From Nocardia amamiensis (GTDB taxonomy: Bacteria > Actinomycetota > Actinomycetes > Mycobacteriales > Mycobacteriaceae), in assembly GCF_015477605.1 (NCBI RefSeq), contig NZ_JADLQX010000006.1, positions 248,001 through 312,000 on the forward strand: a DNA stretch of 64,000 nt, read 5' to 3'. Position 1 is the stretch's first letter. Each line of letters opens with the position of its first letter. The position numbers were made by a program, and so were the translations under genes. The notes below the pieces were generated by a model, which was not told where the DNA came from, searched no databases, and saw only the letters and a list, made by a program, of their open reading frames with translations. This document shows, piece after piece, positions 24,127 through 33,225 of the stretch.

Positions 24127-24489
24127 GTGCGTGACGCAACTCCACCAGAAAAGGCTTCCGGACAGCAAACCGCTGGCGTTGGTCGTCGGCTGGCCCGGAA
24201 TCTGGCGCTTTATACCGTCGCGAGGTTGGGTCTCGTGGTAGCGCTGACCGCGGTGATCGTGCTGGCCGCCCAGCTGGTGTCGGTGGACATACCGGTGGTG
24301 GTGGCGGCCCTGTTCGCCCTGATCATCGCCATGCCGCTGTCGCTGACCCTGTTCAAGCGCCTCCGTACCAGGGTCAACGAGGACATCGCCCTGGTCGACG
24401 AGCGCAGGCGGAGGGACAAAGCCCAGCTGCGGGCGCGGCTACGCGGTGAGGAGCCGGGGAACCCTCCGGACGCGGGGACGCCTTCGTGA
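24127..24489 (+). CDS. DUF4229 membrane protein
   Basis: 120 residues from GTG 24127. Two transmembrane helices ([40 protein letters not shown]) are followed by a basic/acidic helical tail ([20 protein letters not shown]), the DUF4229 layout found next to menaquinone or PLP genes in many actinobacteria. The stop overlaps the start of the Cds1-like gene (GTGA). Function unknown. Confidence 0.8.
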   Translation: MRDATPPEKASGQQTAGVGRRLARNLALYTVARLGLVVALTAVIVLAAQLVSVDIPVVVAALFALIIAMPLSLTLFKRLRTRVNEDIALVDERRRRDKAQLRARLRGEEPGNPPDAGTPS

Positions 24490-25571
24490 GGTTCTGCGAC
24501 CACACCGCCCCGCGTGCGTGGGTCGACAACGCGGTGCGGCTGATCGACGCCGACGCCCAGCGCAGCGCGGACACCCACCTGCTGCGCTACCCGCTGCCCC
24601 CGGAGTGGCAGGTGCAGCTGTATCTCAAGGACGAGTCGACCCACATCACCGGCAGCCTCAAACACCGCTTGGCTCGCTCGCTGTTCCTGTACGCGATCTG
24701 CAACGGCTGGGTCACCGAGGGCACCACGGTGGTGGAGGCGTCTTCCGGATCGACCGCGATCAGCGAGGCCTACTTCGCGAAGCTGCTCGGCCTGGAGTTC
24801 GTCGCGGTGATGCCCGCGAGCACCTCACCGCAGAAGATCGCGCTGATCGAAGCCCAGGGTGGTCGCTGTCATTTCGTGCAGCGCCCGCCGGACATGTACA
24901 CCGAGGCGGCGCGGCTGGCCGCCGAATGCGGCGGTCACTACATGGATCAGTTCACCCACGCCGAGCGCGCCACCGACTGGCGCGGCAACAACAACATCGC
25001 CGAATCGATCTTCGAGCAGCTGGCGTTGGAGACCCATCCGGTGCCGGAGTGGATCGTGGTCGGCGCGGGCACCGGCGGTACCAGCGCCACGATCGGCCGC
25101 TACATCCGTTATCGCAGGCACGCAACCAAATTGGCCGTGGTCGATCCGGAGAACTCCGCGTTCTTCGGCGGCTACGAGACCGGAGATTCGGGCTACCAGA
25201 CCGGAATGCCCTCCCGCATCGAGGGGATCGGCCGACCCCGCGTGGAGCCGTCGTTTGTCGGGCAGGTGGTGGACCGCATGTTCGAGGTGCCCGACGCGGC
25301 GTCCATCGCGGCCGCCCGCTACGCGAGCGCTCGGCTGGGCCGCCGCGTCGGCGGATCGACCGGAACCAATCTGTGGGGCGTGTTCGCCCTCATCGGCGAG
25401 ATGATCGCCGAGGGATGCAGCGGCAGCGTGGTCACGCTGCTCTGTGACGGTGGCGATCGTTACGTGGGAACGTATTTCGACGACGACTGGGTCGCGTCCC
25501 AGGGTTTGAGCCTCGCCGAGCCGACCGCGATCTTGGACAAGTTCCTCGGGACCGGGATCTGGGAAGGCTGA
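24486..25571 (+). CDS. cds1: Cds1-like PLP-dependent L-cysteine desulfhydrase
   Basis: 361 residues of the cysteine-synthase fold. The PLP lysine is K59 in [12 protein letters not shown]. The phosphate-binding [11 protein letters not shown] and [14 protein letters not shown] loops and the C-terminal LLCDGGDRY serine/aspartate region are present. It matches the Rv3684/Cds1 type, which breaks cysteine into sulfide, ammonia and pyruvate and supports redox balance, rather than CysK or CysM, which have different substrate loops. GTG start coupled to the DUF4229 gene. The exact reaction cannot be proven by sequence alone. Confidence 0.85.
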   Translation: MRFCDHTAPRAWVDNAVRLIDADAQRSADTHLLRYPLPPEWQVQLYLKDESTHITGSLKHRLARSLFLYAICNGWVTEGTTVVEASSGSTAISEAYFAKLLGLEFVAVMPASTSPQKIALIEAQGGRCHFVQRPPDMYTEAARLAAECGGHYMDQFTHAERATDWRGNNNIAESIFEQLALETHPVPEWIVVGAGTGGTSATIGRYIRYRRHATKLAVVDPENSAFFGGYETGDSGYQTGMPSRIEGIGRPRVEPSFVGQVVDRMFEVPDAASIAAARYASARLGRRVGGSTGTNLWGVFALIGEMIAEGCSGSVVTLLCDGGDRYVGTYFDDDWVASQGLSLAEPTAILDKFLGTGIWEG

Positions 25572-25668
25572 GCGGTTCGCCGCTGCGCGGTGCCGGTTCC
25601 TCTGACACCGCCGATGGCCGTAAGGGCTGTTCGCCGATAGCCGAATCGGGCTTGTCCGCGCCCTCGGT

Positions 25669-25715
25669 TGTCAATTTTTGTTGACACCACTCTCCGGCGT
25701 CAATCAAAATTGACG
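25669..25715. promoter_or_regulatory. Two similar operators upstream of the ClpC2-like operon
   Basis: Inverted repeats tgtcaa-N6-ttgaca (25669-25686) and cgtcaat-caaa-attgacg (25698-25715). They share the half-site gtcaa and lie 29 bp apart, and the second ends one base before the ATG at 25717. The first also contains a consensus -35-like ttgaca. This layout suggests repression by a dimeric regulator, possibly the HTH protein encoded immediately downstream. Confidence 0.6.
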
Positions 25716-25716
25716 C

Positions 25717-25938
25717 ATGACAGAAGCAACCACACTGGCGGCCGCCGCGGGCAGCCCCGACCCCAAGGTCGGGCTGCGCGCGGTGCTCGCACTGCGCAGG
25801 CTGCTCGAACGTCTCGAGGCGATCCAGGTGGCCAATGCCCGTGCCCAGGGCTGGTCCTGGCAGGCGATCGCGGAAGCGCTCGAGGTCAGCAAGCAGGCAG
25901 TCCACCAGAAATACAACCGGAAAGGCAGGGGCCGCTGA
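25717..25938 (+). CDS. Small HTH protein preceding the Clp-N gene
   Basis: 73 residues. The C-terminal half contains a helix-turn-helix of the sigma-70 region-4-like or MarR-like short type (ARAQGWSWQAIAEALEVSKQAVHQKYNRKGRGR). The N-terminal half is a helix (KVGLRAVLALRRLLERLEAI). The stop overlaps the start of the Clp-N gene by one base, so the two are a translationally coupled pair. It probably controls its own operon through the two operators just upstream. Confidence 0.8.
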   Translation: MTEATTLAAAAGSPDPKVGLRAVLALRRLLERLEAIQVANARAQGWSWQAIAEALEVSKQAVHQKYNRKGRGR

Positions 25939-26519
25939 TGTTCGAACGGTTCAGCAGGTCGGCGCGTACGGCGATCGTCGCCGCCCAGGAGGACGCACGC
26001 GAGCTCGGCGCGTCGAATATCGAGGTGGAGCACGTGCTGCTCGGCTTGCTCGGGCAGACCGAGCCGGAGCTGACGGCGCTGCTCGCGGAGGCCGGGCTCA
26101 CTCGCGAGGGTGTCCGCCGCGCGCTGGCCCAGCAGGGCAAGGGGGAACCGCTCGGGCCCGAGGACGCCGAGGCATTGCGGTCCATCGGCATCGATCTGGA
26201 CGCCGTCCGCGAGTCCCTGGAGGCCCATTTCGGCGAGGACGCGCTCGACCGCGCGGCGCCGGACGAGCGGCGTGGGGCGTTCCCCTGGGGTCGCGGCGGG
26301 TACTACGGGCACATCCCGTTCACCAAGCAAGCGAAGAAGGTGCTCGAACTCTCGCTGCGCGAGGCGCTCGCGCGCAAGGACAAGACCATCGAATCCGGGC
26401 ATGTCCTGCTCGGCATCCTGCGGGCGCCGAACGAAACCACCGAGCGCCTGTTCGGCGGCGCCGCGGCGATCCACGAGTTGCGCCCCAAAGTGCACGCCCT
26501 GCTCGATCGTGCGGCCTGA
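25938..26519 (+). CDS. ClpC2-like Clp N-terminal domain protein
   Basis: 193 residues containing two Clp-N repeats: MFERFSRSARTAIVAAQEDA..VEHVLLGLLGQ (about 1-75) and FTKQAKKVLELSLREALARKDKT..GHVLLGILRAPNE (about 130-190). A linker with a Gly/Tyr-rich patch (RGGYYGHIPF) separates them. It has no AAA+ ATPase, so it cannot unfold proteins. In mycobacteria, ATPase-less ClpC2 shields ClpC1 from cyclic-peptide antibiotics by binding them. A similar decoy or adaptor role is likely here. Shorter than Rv2667 (about 250). Confidence 0.85.
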   Translation: MFERFSRSARTAIVAAQEDARELGASNIEVEHVLLGLLGQTEPELTALLAEAGLTREGVRRALAQQGKGEPLGPEDAEALRSIGIDLDAVRESLEAHFGEDALDRAAPDERRGAFPWGRGGYYGHIPFTKQAKKVLELSLREALARKDKTIESGHVLLGILRAPNETTERLFGGAAAIHELRPKVHALLDRAA

Positions 26520-26592
26520 GTGGCGGACATGCGCTGTCCCAGTTCGAGCTTTCCGGCGGCGCATGTCCCCACCCCGGGCCTAGCATTGCCGC

Positions 26593-26976
26593 ATGCAGCT
26601 AGTTATTCGGTTGGTCATCAACGCGGTCGCCATCTGGCTGGCCGCCGTCTGGGTCGACAAGATCGACATTCTCGCCCCGGAAGGGGGCACCGGGGCCAAG
26701 ATCGCCGTCGTGCTCGCCGTCGCCGCGGTGTTCACGGCGGTGAACGCGCTGGTCAAGCCGATCGTCAAGCTGCTGTCGCTGCCGCTGGTGATCGTGACGC
26801 TCGGCCTGTTCCTGCTGTTGGTCAACGCGCTGATGCTGTGGCTGACCGCCGAGATCACCGACGCGTTCACCGACTACGGCTTGCGCGTGGAGGGCTTCTG
26901 GGCCGCGGTGTTCGGCGGCATCATCGTCTCGCTGGTGAACTGGGTGCTCGGCATCCTGGTCCCGGACGAGGACTAA
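26593..26976 (+). CDS. Phage holin family 4 superfamily membrane protein
   Basis: 127 residues with four transmembrane helices (about 5-25, 35-57, 62-85, 95-120) and the family's [20 protein letters not shown] motif. Despite the family name, chromosomal copies next to housekeeping genes are common in actinobacteria and have no lysis role shown. It ends four bases into menA on the other strand (convergent overlap). Function unknown. Confidence 0.8.
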   Translation: MQLVIRLVINAVAIWLAAVWVDKIDILAPEGGTGAKIAVVLAVAAVFTAVNALVKPIVKLLSLPLVIVTLGLFLLLVNALMLWLTAEITDAFTDYGLRVEGFWAAVFGGIIVSLVNWVLGILVPDED

Positions 26977-27842
26977 CCGAGACCGACCGCGAGTGCGGTC
27001 ACCGCCGACCAGGCGAGCAGGGCGAGGCCGGAATCTCGCAGTGCCGGAATCAGTTCCAGGCCGCCCTTGCCGCCGCGCACCGGCGCGTTGGCGCGTACGG
27101 CCAGCGGGATGGCGACCAGCCCGGCCAGTGCCAAGGGGGTGCGGGCGAGCAGGATCAGGGTCGCGACGAACGGCACCGTGAGCAGCGTGAGATGCAGGGT
27201 GCGGGTGCGGGGGTCGCCGAGTTTCACCGCGAGAGTGACCTTCCCGGACTCGGTGTCGGTCGGGATGTCGCGCAGGTTGTTCGCGACGAGCACGGCGCTG
27301 GAGAACGCGCCCACCGAGATCGCGAGCAGCGCTCCCACCCAGTCGATCCGGTTCGCCTGCACGAACTGGGTGCCGAGCACGCCGATCAGGCCGAAGAAGA
27401 CGAACACCGCCACCTCGCCGAACCCGCGGTAGCCGTAGGGCTTGCTGCCTCCGGTGTAGTACCACGCACCCGCCAGGCAGGCCAGGCCGATCAGCAGCAG
27501 CCACCACGCGCTGGTGGCGACGAGCGCCAGACCGAAGATCGCGCCGAGGGCGAGGCTGGCGATCGCGGCGTTCTTCACCGCCGCGGGGGAGGCCAGTTTC
27601 TGCCCGACCAGGCGTACCGGACCGACTCGGACGTCGTCGGTGCCGCGGATACCGTCGGAGTAGTCGTTGGCGTAGTTCACGCCGACGATCAGCGCCAGCG
27701 AAACCAGCAGCGCGAGAACCGCTTTCCACCACACCGCGCCGTCGATGGACGCGGCGGCGCCGGTTCCGGCGAGCACGGGGGCGATCGCGTTCGGCAGGGT
27801 GCGCGGTCGCGCGCCCTCGATCCATTGCGCTGCAGTAGCCAT
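26973..27842 (-). CDS. menA: 1,4-dihydroxy-2-naphthoate polyprenyltransferase
   Basis: 289 residues, UbiA superfamily, eight or nine transmembrane helices. It attaches the polyprenyl chain made by a GrcC-type synthase to dihydroxynaphthoate, giving demethylmenaquinone. The first aspartate motif is [17 protein letters not shown], the second [20 protein letters not shown]. The conserved [19 protein letters not shown] loop is present. The start at 27842 ([19 protein letters not shown]) matches family N-termini; the frame extends ten codons further. Other menaquinone genes lie at 38.5-56 kb. Confidence 0.95.
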   Translation of the reverse strand: MATAAQWIEGARPRTLPNAIAPVLAGTGAAASIDGAVWWKAVLALLVSLALIVGVNYANDYSDGIRGTDDVRVGPVRLVGQKLASPAAVKNAAIASLALGAIFGLALVATSAWWLLLIGLACLAGAWYYTGGSKPYGYRGFGEVAVFVFFGLIGVLGTQFVQANRIDWVGALLAISVGAFSSAVLVANNLRDIPTDTESGKVTLAVKLGDPRTRTLHLTLLTVPFVATLILLARTPLALAGLVAIPLAVRANAPVRGGKGGLELIPALRDSGLALLAWSAVTALAVGLG

Positions 27843-27938
27843 GTCCGCAGCATAATGGGCGCAGTCGGACATAGTCCGTCGTCAGCCCGCGCACAGCCGG
27901 GGCGGAGGCGGCGGTACCGCCTGATGTGTGCGAAGCGA

Positions 27939-28403
27939 TCAGGCTGTTCGGGCCGCCGCTGCCTGCTGCAACGCGGCGAGTCCCTTCTCGAAGTCACGGC
28001 CGACGAGTTTGTCCATCGGGATGAGTTTGCCGATGATGCCCATCAGGCCGGTCTGCTGTCCGGTCATCCGCCAGGTCACCTCGGTTCCGGTCTCCACCGG
28101 GTCCAGGATGAACGTCACCTGGTTGGTGGCCTTCATCGGCTTCAGGAATTCCAGGCGCACCCCGATCTGGCGCTGGGTGCTGCTGACGATCTCCATGCTG
28201 CCTGCCCCCGCCTTGCGGTTGCCGCTCCAGGCGTAGCGTGCGCCGACGCCGGAGTCCGCGCCGGAATAGCTGCGCTGCAACTGCGGGTCCAGGTCCTCCC
28301 AGGGCGACCACTTGACCCATTCGTGAAAGTCGTTGATCAGCGCGTGCACTCGCGCGGGTTCGGCCGTGATCACTGCCTGCCGGACCACTTCGAACTCAGC
28401 CAT
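27939..28403 (-). CDS. SRPBCC (START-like) family protein
   Basis: 154 residues. The beta-alpha-beta lipid/ligand-binding fold is recognisable from the N-terminal FEVVRQAVITAEPARVHALINDFHEWVKWSPW and strands TNQVTFILDPVETGTEVTWRMTG, ending in a long C-terminal helix (IPMDKLVGRDFEKGLAALQQAA). Such proteins bind hydrophobic molecules or act as co-regulators. It starts 12 bp from the upstream end of the divergent SARP frame and about 90 bp from its preferred start. Specific ligand unknown. Confidence 0.8.
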   Translation of the reverse strand: MAEFEVVRQAVITAEPARVHALINDFHEWVKWSPWEDLDPQLQRSYSGADSGVGARYAWSGNRKAGAGSMEIVSSTQRQIGVRLEFLKPMKATNQVTFILDPVETGTEVTWRMTGQQTGLMGIIGKLIPMDKLVGRDFEKGLAALQQAAAARTA

Positions 28404-28492
28404 GGGGTCAGCCTATGCGACCGGCCACTCGGAATCGCGGCAAGAGAATCGTGTCGGCCCGGTCGGCCGTGCTCGCCTACGATGACCCCGGG

Positions 28493-31400
28493 ATGTTTCC
28501 GGAGCACAACGGCCCGCACGGCCACAGTCGAGCAGTGACGACGCCCGCAGGCGAATCGGTCGTGGTGGCCTTGCTGGGCGAGGTGGCGCTGCGCCGTGAC
28601 GGTGCGCTGACGGCGCTACCCGGTGCGCGCTCCCGCCTCCTGCTCGCTGCGCTGGCCCTGCGTCCGGGGCGCAGCCGTAGGGCACAGGCCCTGATCGATG
28701 ACGTCTGGGGCGACCAGCCGCCGCGGTCGCCGATGAACGCGCTGCACACCCAGGTCTCTCGGCTGCGAGCCGCCCTGCCGGAGGGCGCGCTGGAGATCGG
28801 TCCGGCGGGCTACCGGCTGACGCTCAGCGCCGAGCAAGTCGATGTGGCATCGGCCGGAGAACGGGTGCGAGAGGCTCGCCGGTGCTACACCGTGGACGAT
28901 CGCGCCGGGTGCCTCGCGGCGATCGGGCAGGCGCGGGCGCTGTGGCGGGGCGAACCCGGCGCTGATCTGCCGTCCGGTGACGTCGCCGATGACCTGCGCG
29001 CCACGGCCGGCCAGCTGCTCACCGAACTCGACGACCTCGAGCTGACCGCGCGCGAGGACGGCGGCGACGTCGACGGCGCACTGCGTCTGGCCCGCCGCCG
29101 CGCCGCCGCCGGCCCATTGGACGAGACCGCGCAGCAGATTCTGATGCGCCTGCTCGCCACGGCAGGGCGTGCGAACGAGGCGCTGGAATCCTTCGCGGCC
29201 TTCCGTTCCCGGCTGGTCGAGCAGCTCGGCGCGGACCCGGGGCCGGCGCTTGCCGCGTTGCACACGGCGATCCTGCGCGGGGAGCCGGTGGGGCGCGCCG
29301 CGGCGCATCCCGGCCACATCGGTATGTCTGGAACGGCTGGCGGCTCCCGGGGCAGTTTGGCGTCCGCCCCGATGGCCGGTATGGCTGCGCAACCACCGTC
29401 CGTGGTCGGTGGCGCACCGGCGCGGCCGGATTCCACCGATGTTTCTGCGACGCCCAGCAGCTCCCAGGGCGGTTTCGCGTCGGCCCCGGCAATGGCCGGT
29501 ATCGCTGCGGAACCGGCTCCCGCAGTGGGTCGCACCGAGGCGAGTCCGGGCTCTACCGGTGTTTCTGCGGTGGTCGGCGGCCCCTGGATCGGTTCCGGGC
29601 CCGCCTCGACGGCTGAGTCCGGTATCGCCGCAGACCCATCGCAAGGACCGGCGTCCGCGGCCGGAATCGCGGAACCACTGCCCGCCGCCATCGGTCTGCG
29701 TGCCGCGCCCAACGCGCTGCTCGGCCGTACGGCAGATCTCGCCGCGCTCGCCGAACTGCTGCGCGATTCCCGCGTGGTGACCGTGCTCGGCCCGGGTGGC
29801 GCGGGAAAGACCAGGGTTGCCAACGAAGTCGGCGCACGCGTGGCAGGCGCGCGTCCGGTGGTCCTCGTCGAGCTGGCCTCGGTGCGTGCCGAGGGCGCCG
29901 ACGCCAGGGTCGAGATCGAGGCGGCGATCGCGGCGACGCTCGGACTCAGCGATGTCACCTTCGACACCGCCGCACTGCGCTCCAGACAGGCCGTCGACGC
30001 TCGCCGACGCTTGCACGACGCCGTATCGGCACGCTCGATGCTGCTCATCCTGGACAACTGCGAGCACCTGATCGACGCCGTCGCCGTGGTTGTCGCCGAC
30101 CTGATCGGCGTCGCGAACCGGCTCACCGTGCTCACCACGAGCCGATCGCCGCTGTCGATCACCGCGGAGACCGTGTATCCGTTGCCGCCCTTGACCATCG
30201 ACCCGGCGGGCTCGCCCGCGACCGAGCTGTTCGCCGCGCGCGCCAGGGCGGTGCGGCCCGCGGTCCGGCTCGATCCGAACGTCGTCGCCCAGCTCTGCCA
30301 CACCCTCGACGGCCTGCCGCTGGCCATCGAGCTGGCCGCCGCCCGGGTGCGGGTGATGAGCGTCGAGGAGATCAACGAACGGCTGGCCGACCGGTTCGCG
30401 CTGTTGCGCCACGGGGATCGCAGCTCGCCCGAGCGGCACCGCACCTTGCACGCCGTGATCGACTGGAGCTGGAACCTGCTCGACACCGAACAGCAGGTGG
30501 CGCTGCGCCGATTGTGCCGCTTCCCGGCCGGTTTCACGCTGTCGGCCGCCGAGGCGGTGACGGGCGGAGACGATCTGCAGGATGTCGCCGCTGCCGTTGA
30601 CGGCCTGGTCAACCAGTCGCTGCTCACCGTGCTGGACGACGAGGTACTCGGCATCCGCTACCGGATGCTGGAGACGGTGCGCGAATTCGGCGAAGAGCGA
30701 TTGATCGGCATCGCAGGCGATCCGGAGGCGGTCGACACGCGAATGATGCGGTGGGCCAAGAATTATGCCGACGACGTGGCGGGCCGATATATGACCGGCG
30801 ATCAGCTCCAGTTGGCGCTCTCGGTGGCGGCTGAACTGGACAACCTGCTCGCGGCATTTCGCTGCGCGCTCGAACGGCGGGACGCGGCTACGGCGTACAC
30901 CGTCTTTCCCGTCGTCGCCATGCTGTGGGTGATCCGCGGCTCACATATGGAAGTGGTCACCTGGGCGGAGCGGGTGATCGAGCTGGATGCGCCCGACTCC
31001 GGTCCGGACGCCCCGCGCGCCGACCTGGTGCTCACCACCTACGAGATGATGTTCTTGCATCTCGCGTACACCGGCGGGGGCGCCCGCGAACTCGCCCGGC
31101 TGCGCCTGAAAGTGCGTCGCTTGTTCCGTGCGGACGCAGATCTCACCGAGACCAACCGTTTCATCGGCCGGGTTGTGCTCACCAGGGCCGACGGACGCGG
31201 ACTCGGCAGGCGGATCGCCGACGCGCTGCGCTCGAGCGATCCGGCGACCAAGGCCGCCGCACTGCTGCTGCGCGCCAACATCCGCGAGAACCTCGGTGAC
31301 GTGCGCGGCTCGACCGTCGACGCGACGAGGGCGCTGGAGATCTTCGGGCAGAATCAGGTCTGGAGCGTGGCCATGGTGTGTCGGCACCTCGGCCAGGTCT

Positions 31401-32152
31401 GCGGACAGATCGCCCAGTACGCGGAATCGGTGACCTACTACCGCCGTTCGCTCGAACTGCTGCTGCGGCTCGGTGCGTACGAGGACACGGTGGAGACCCG
31501 CAGCCTGCTGGTGGCTTCACTGGTCGGCATCGGCGAGCTGGCGCAGGCCGAGCGCGAACTCGAGCTCGCGTTCGGCACGTTGGACGCGGACATCGCGCCC
31601 GGTGGACAGAATCGGTTGGTGTCCGCCGTTATGCAAAGTGCGGCCGAGGTGGCGTTCGCCGCGGGCGACACCGCCACCGGCTTCGCTCGCTACCAGCGCG
31701 CACTGGAACTGTTCGGCTGGCCGGACAACGCACTCGGGCCGGGGCCGGGCGCACTGATGCTCGCGGCGGCGGCGCTCGACGCGAAGGTGCTCTACGGTGC
31801 GGCCGAAACCGGCGCGGTACTGGCCGGGGAACTTGCCGAGGTCACGGTGCCGACGATGACGCAGTATCAGGACTTGCCGCAGATCGGCGCCGTCGCGTGT
31901 GCGATCGGCTCGTATCTCGTCGCTGTCGGCCAGGACGTTTCGCGCGGTCTCGAACTGCTCGTCCTGGCTCAGAACGTGTTCTGTCGCCAGGACTTCCCCA
32001 CGATGCGCTGGGACCGGCACCTGGACGCCGCGGTCAGGATGCTCGGCGCCGCGCGAGTCGGCGAGGAGCGTAACCGGGTCGGCCGCCTGCGCCGAAGGGA
32101 CTCCGCCGACCGGATCATGCGGATGATCCAGGAACTGAACGACGCGCACTGA
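28493..32152 (+). CDS. AfsR/SARP-like regulator with BTAD and NB-ARC-type ATPase
   Basis: 1219 residues from ATG 28493. Alternatives are 28415 and GTG 28535. Domains: winged helix of the OmpR/SARP type (about 20-110, RSRLLLAALALRPGRSRRAQ), BTAD (about 115-260, with ADLPSGDVADDLR), a repetitive Ala/Gly/Pro/Ser linker (about 270-400), a STAND ATPase with Walker A GPGGAGKTRVA (about 433) and LILDNCEHLIDA, and C-terminal TPR-like helices to the end. Such proteins activate secondary metabolism or stress genes after a nucleotide switch. A tacgat hexamer 10 bp before 28493 fits a near-leaderless promoter. No biosynthetic cluster lies next to it. Confidence 0.88.
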   Translation: MFPEHNGPHGHSRAVTTPAGESVVVALLGEVALRRDGALTALPGARSRLLLAALALRPGRSRRAQALIDDVWGDQPPRSPMNALHTQVSRLRAALPEGALEIGPAGYRLTLSAEQVDVASAGERVREARRCYTVDDRAGCLAAIGQARALWRGEPGADLPSGDVADDLRATAGQLLTELDDLELTAREDGGDVDGALRLARRRAAAGPLDETAQQILMRLLATAGRANEALESFAAFRSRLVEQLGADPGPALAALHTAILRGEPVGRAAAHPGHIGMSGTAGGSRGSLASAPMAGMAAQPPSVVGGAPARPDSTDVSATPSSSQGGFASAPAMAGIAAEPAPAVGRTEASPGSTGVSAVVGGPWIGSGPASTAESGIAADPSQGPASAAGIAEPLPAAIGLRAAPNALLGRTADLAALAELLRDSRVVTVLGPGGAGKTRVANEVGARVAGARPVVLVELASVRAEGADARVEIEAAIAATLGLSDVTFDTAALRSRQAVDARRRLHDAVSARSMLLILDNCEHLIDAVAVVVADLIGVANRLTVLTTSRSPLSITAETVYPLPPLTIDPAGSPATELFAARARAVRPAVRLDPNVVAQLCHTLDGLPLAIELAAARVRVMSVEEINERLADRFALLRHGDRSSPERHRTLHAVIDWSWNLLDTEQQVALRRLCRFPAGFTLSAAEAVTGGDDLQDVAAAVDGLVNQSLLTVLDDEVLGIRYRMLETVREFGEERLIGIAGDPEAVDTRMMRWAKNYADDVAGRYMTGDQLQLALSVAAELDNLLAAFRCALERRDAATAYTVFPVVAMLWVIRGSHMEVVTWAERVIELDAPDSGPDAPRADLVLTTYEMMFLHLAYTGGGARELARLRLKVRRLFRADADLTETNRFIGRVVLTRADGRGLGRRIADALRSSDPATKAAALLLRANIRENLGDVRGSTVDATRALEIFGQNQVWSVAMVCRHLGQVCGQIAQYAESVTYYRRSLELLLRLGAYEDTVETRSLLVASLVGIGELAQAERELELAFGTLDADIAPGGQNRLVSAVMQSAAEVAFAAGDTATGFARYQRALELFGWPDNALGPGPGALMLAAAALDAKVLYGAAETGAVLAGELAEVTVPTMTQYQDLPQIGAVACAIGSYLVAVGQDVSRGLELLVLAQNVFCRQDFPTMRWDRHLDAAVRMLGAARVGEERNRVGRLRRRDSADRIMRMIQELNDAH

Positions 32153-32391
32153 CCGGTGCGCTCGCTGTCCTCAGGGACGCCGAGCCGCGCGGTGACGGAC
32201 CCACCCGCGCAGGACGATGAGGCGACGCACGACGAACCACGCGCCGACTCGGTTTCATTCGCCGGCCCCGTCGGCGGTGAGCAACTTCGCCACACGACCG
32301 TACGCCGAGTGACCGATTGTCACCCGGCGTGCCGATCACCCCGGCGCTTTCGCGGCCACGTCGGCGTTGGAGTGGCCCCGCGGCGGGTGTT

Positions 32392-33225
32392 TCACGCCCG
32401 GCGCATGTACGCCTTGACGGTGAGCGGGGCGAAGATCGCGATCACGACCAGCGAGCCGATCAGCGACCAGGCCAGGTCGCTGCCGTACGCGCCGCCGTTC
32501 ATCAACCCGCGGCACGCGTTCACCATGTAGTACACGGGATTCGCGTGGTTGAGCCCCTGGATCCAGCCCGGCATGGTGCTCACCAGCGCGAACGCGCCGG
32601 ACATGAAGGTCAAGGGCAACATGATCATCATCGAGATGCCCTGCACGCCCGCCGCGCTCTTGCCGGTGACGCCGACCAGGGCCCAGATCCAGCTGATCGC
32701 GAACGAGCAGACCACGATGACCACACCCGCCGCGACGACGCCGAACACGCCACCCTCCGGCCGATAGCCGATGCACAGGCCGACGACGATGGTCAGCACG
32801 GTCGCGATGACGTAGCGCACCATGTCGGCGATCAACGCTCCGGCAAGGGCCGAGATGCGGGCAATCGGAAGCGATTTGAACCGGTCGAAAACGCCCTTGT
32901 CCATGTCCTCGCGCAACTGGGTGCCGGTGACGACCGACGTGAGCAGCACGGTCTGCACCAGGATGCCGGGGATCAGGATCGGCAGATAGTCCCGCACACT
33001 GCCGCCGATGGCGCCACCGAAGATGTAGGCGAACAAGGCGGTGAACAGGATCGGTTGAATCGTGACGTCGAACAGCTGCTCGGGCTTGTGCTTGACCTTC
33101 AGCAGGCCGCGGTAGGCCATGGTGAACGAGTTCGCCACCGCCTGCCCGATCGAAATCCGGTTGCCGACTTCGGGAATCGGGGCGGGCGGGGTACGGCGCG
33201 TCTCGGTCGCGGTGATGGTGGTCAT
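32392..33225 (-). CDS. ABC-2 type transporter permease (DrrB-like)
   Basis: 277 residues with six transmembrane helices. The family signature GILVQTVLLTSVVTGTQLREDMDKGVFDRFKSLPI is present, and the N-terminal cytoplasmic segment precedes PILFTALFAYIFGG. The start codon overlaps the stop of the ATPase gene (33222-33225), so both are made from one leftward mRNA. Together they form an exporter of the daunorubicin/DrrAB class, pumping out a drug or lipid. Substrate is unknown. Confidence 0.9.
   Translation of the reverse strand: MTTITATETRRTPPAPIPEVGNRISIGQAVANSFTMAYRGLLKVKHKPEQLFDVTIQPILFTALFAYIFGGAIGGSVRDYLPILIPGILVQTVLLTSVVTGTQLREDMDKGVFDRFKSLPIARISALAGALIADMVRYVIATVLTIVVGLCIGYRPEGGVFGVVAAGVVIVVCSFAISWIWALVGVTGKSAAGVQGISMMIMLPLTFMSGAFALVSTMPGWIQGLNHANPVYYMVNACRGLMNGGAYGSDLAWSLIGSLVVIAIFAPLTVKAYMRRA

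Noticed and set aside
26593..26976. Evidence of another prophage from the holin-family gene
   Set aside because: The family is common in actinobacterial chromosomes near housekeeping genes; no phage neighbours here.
26520..28538. 672-codon plus-strand ORF over menA
   Set aside because: It is the complement of menA and neighbouring genes; the translation is His/Gln/Arg-rich without motifs, typical of GC-rich antisense frames.
28616..30654. Long minus-strand ORFs over the SARP-like gene
   Set aside because: Complement of a coding region with intact Walker motifs on the plus strand.
32156..32530. 124-codon ORF between the SARP and ABC permease genes
   Set aside because: Mostly antisense to the permease end; no ribosome-binding site or domain. 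The gap holds only weak hairpins.
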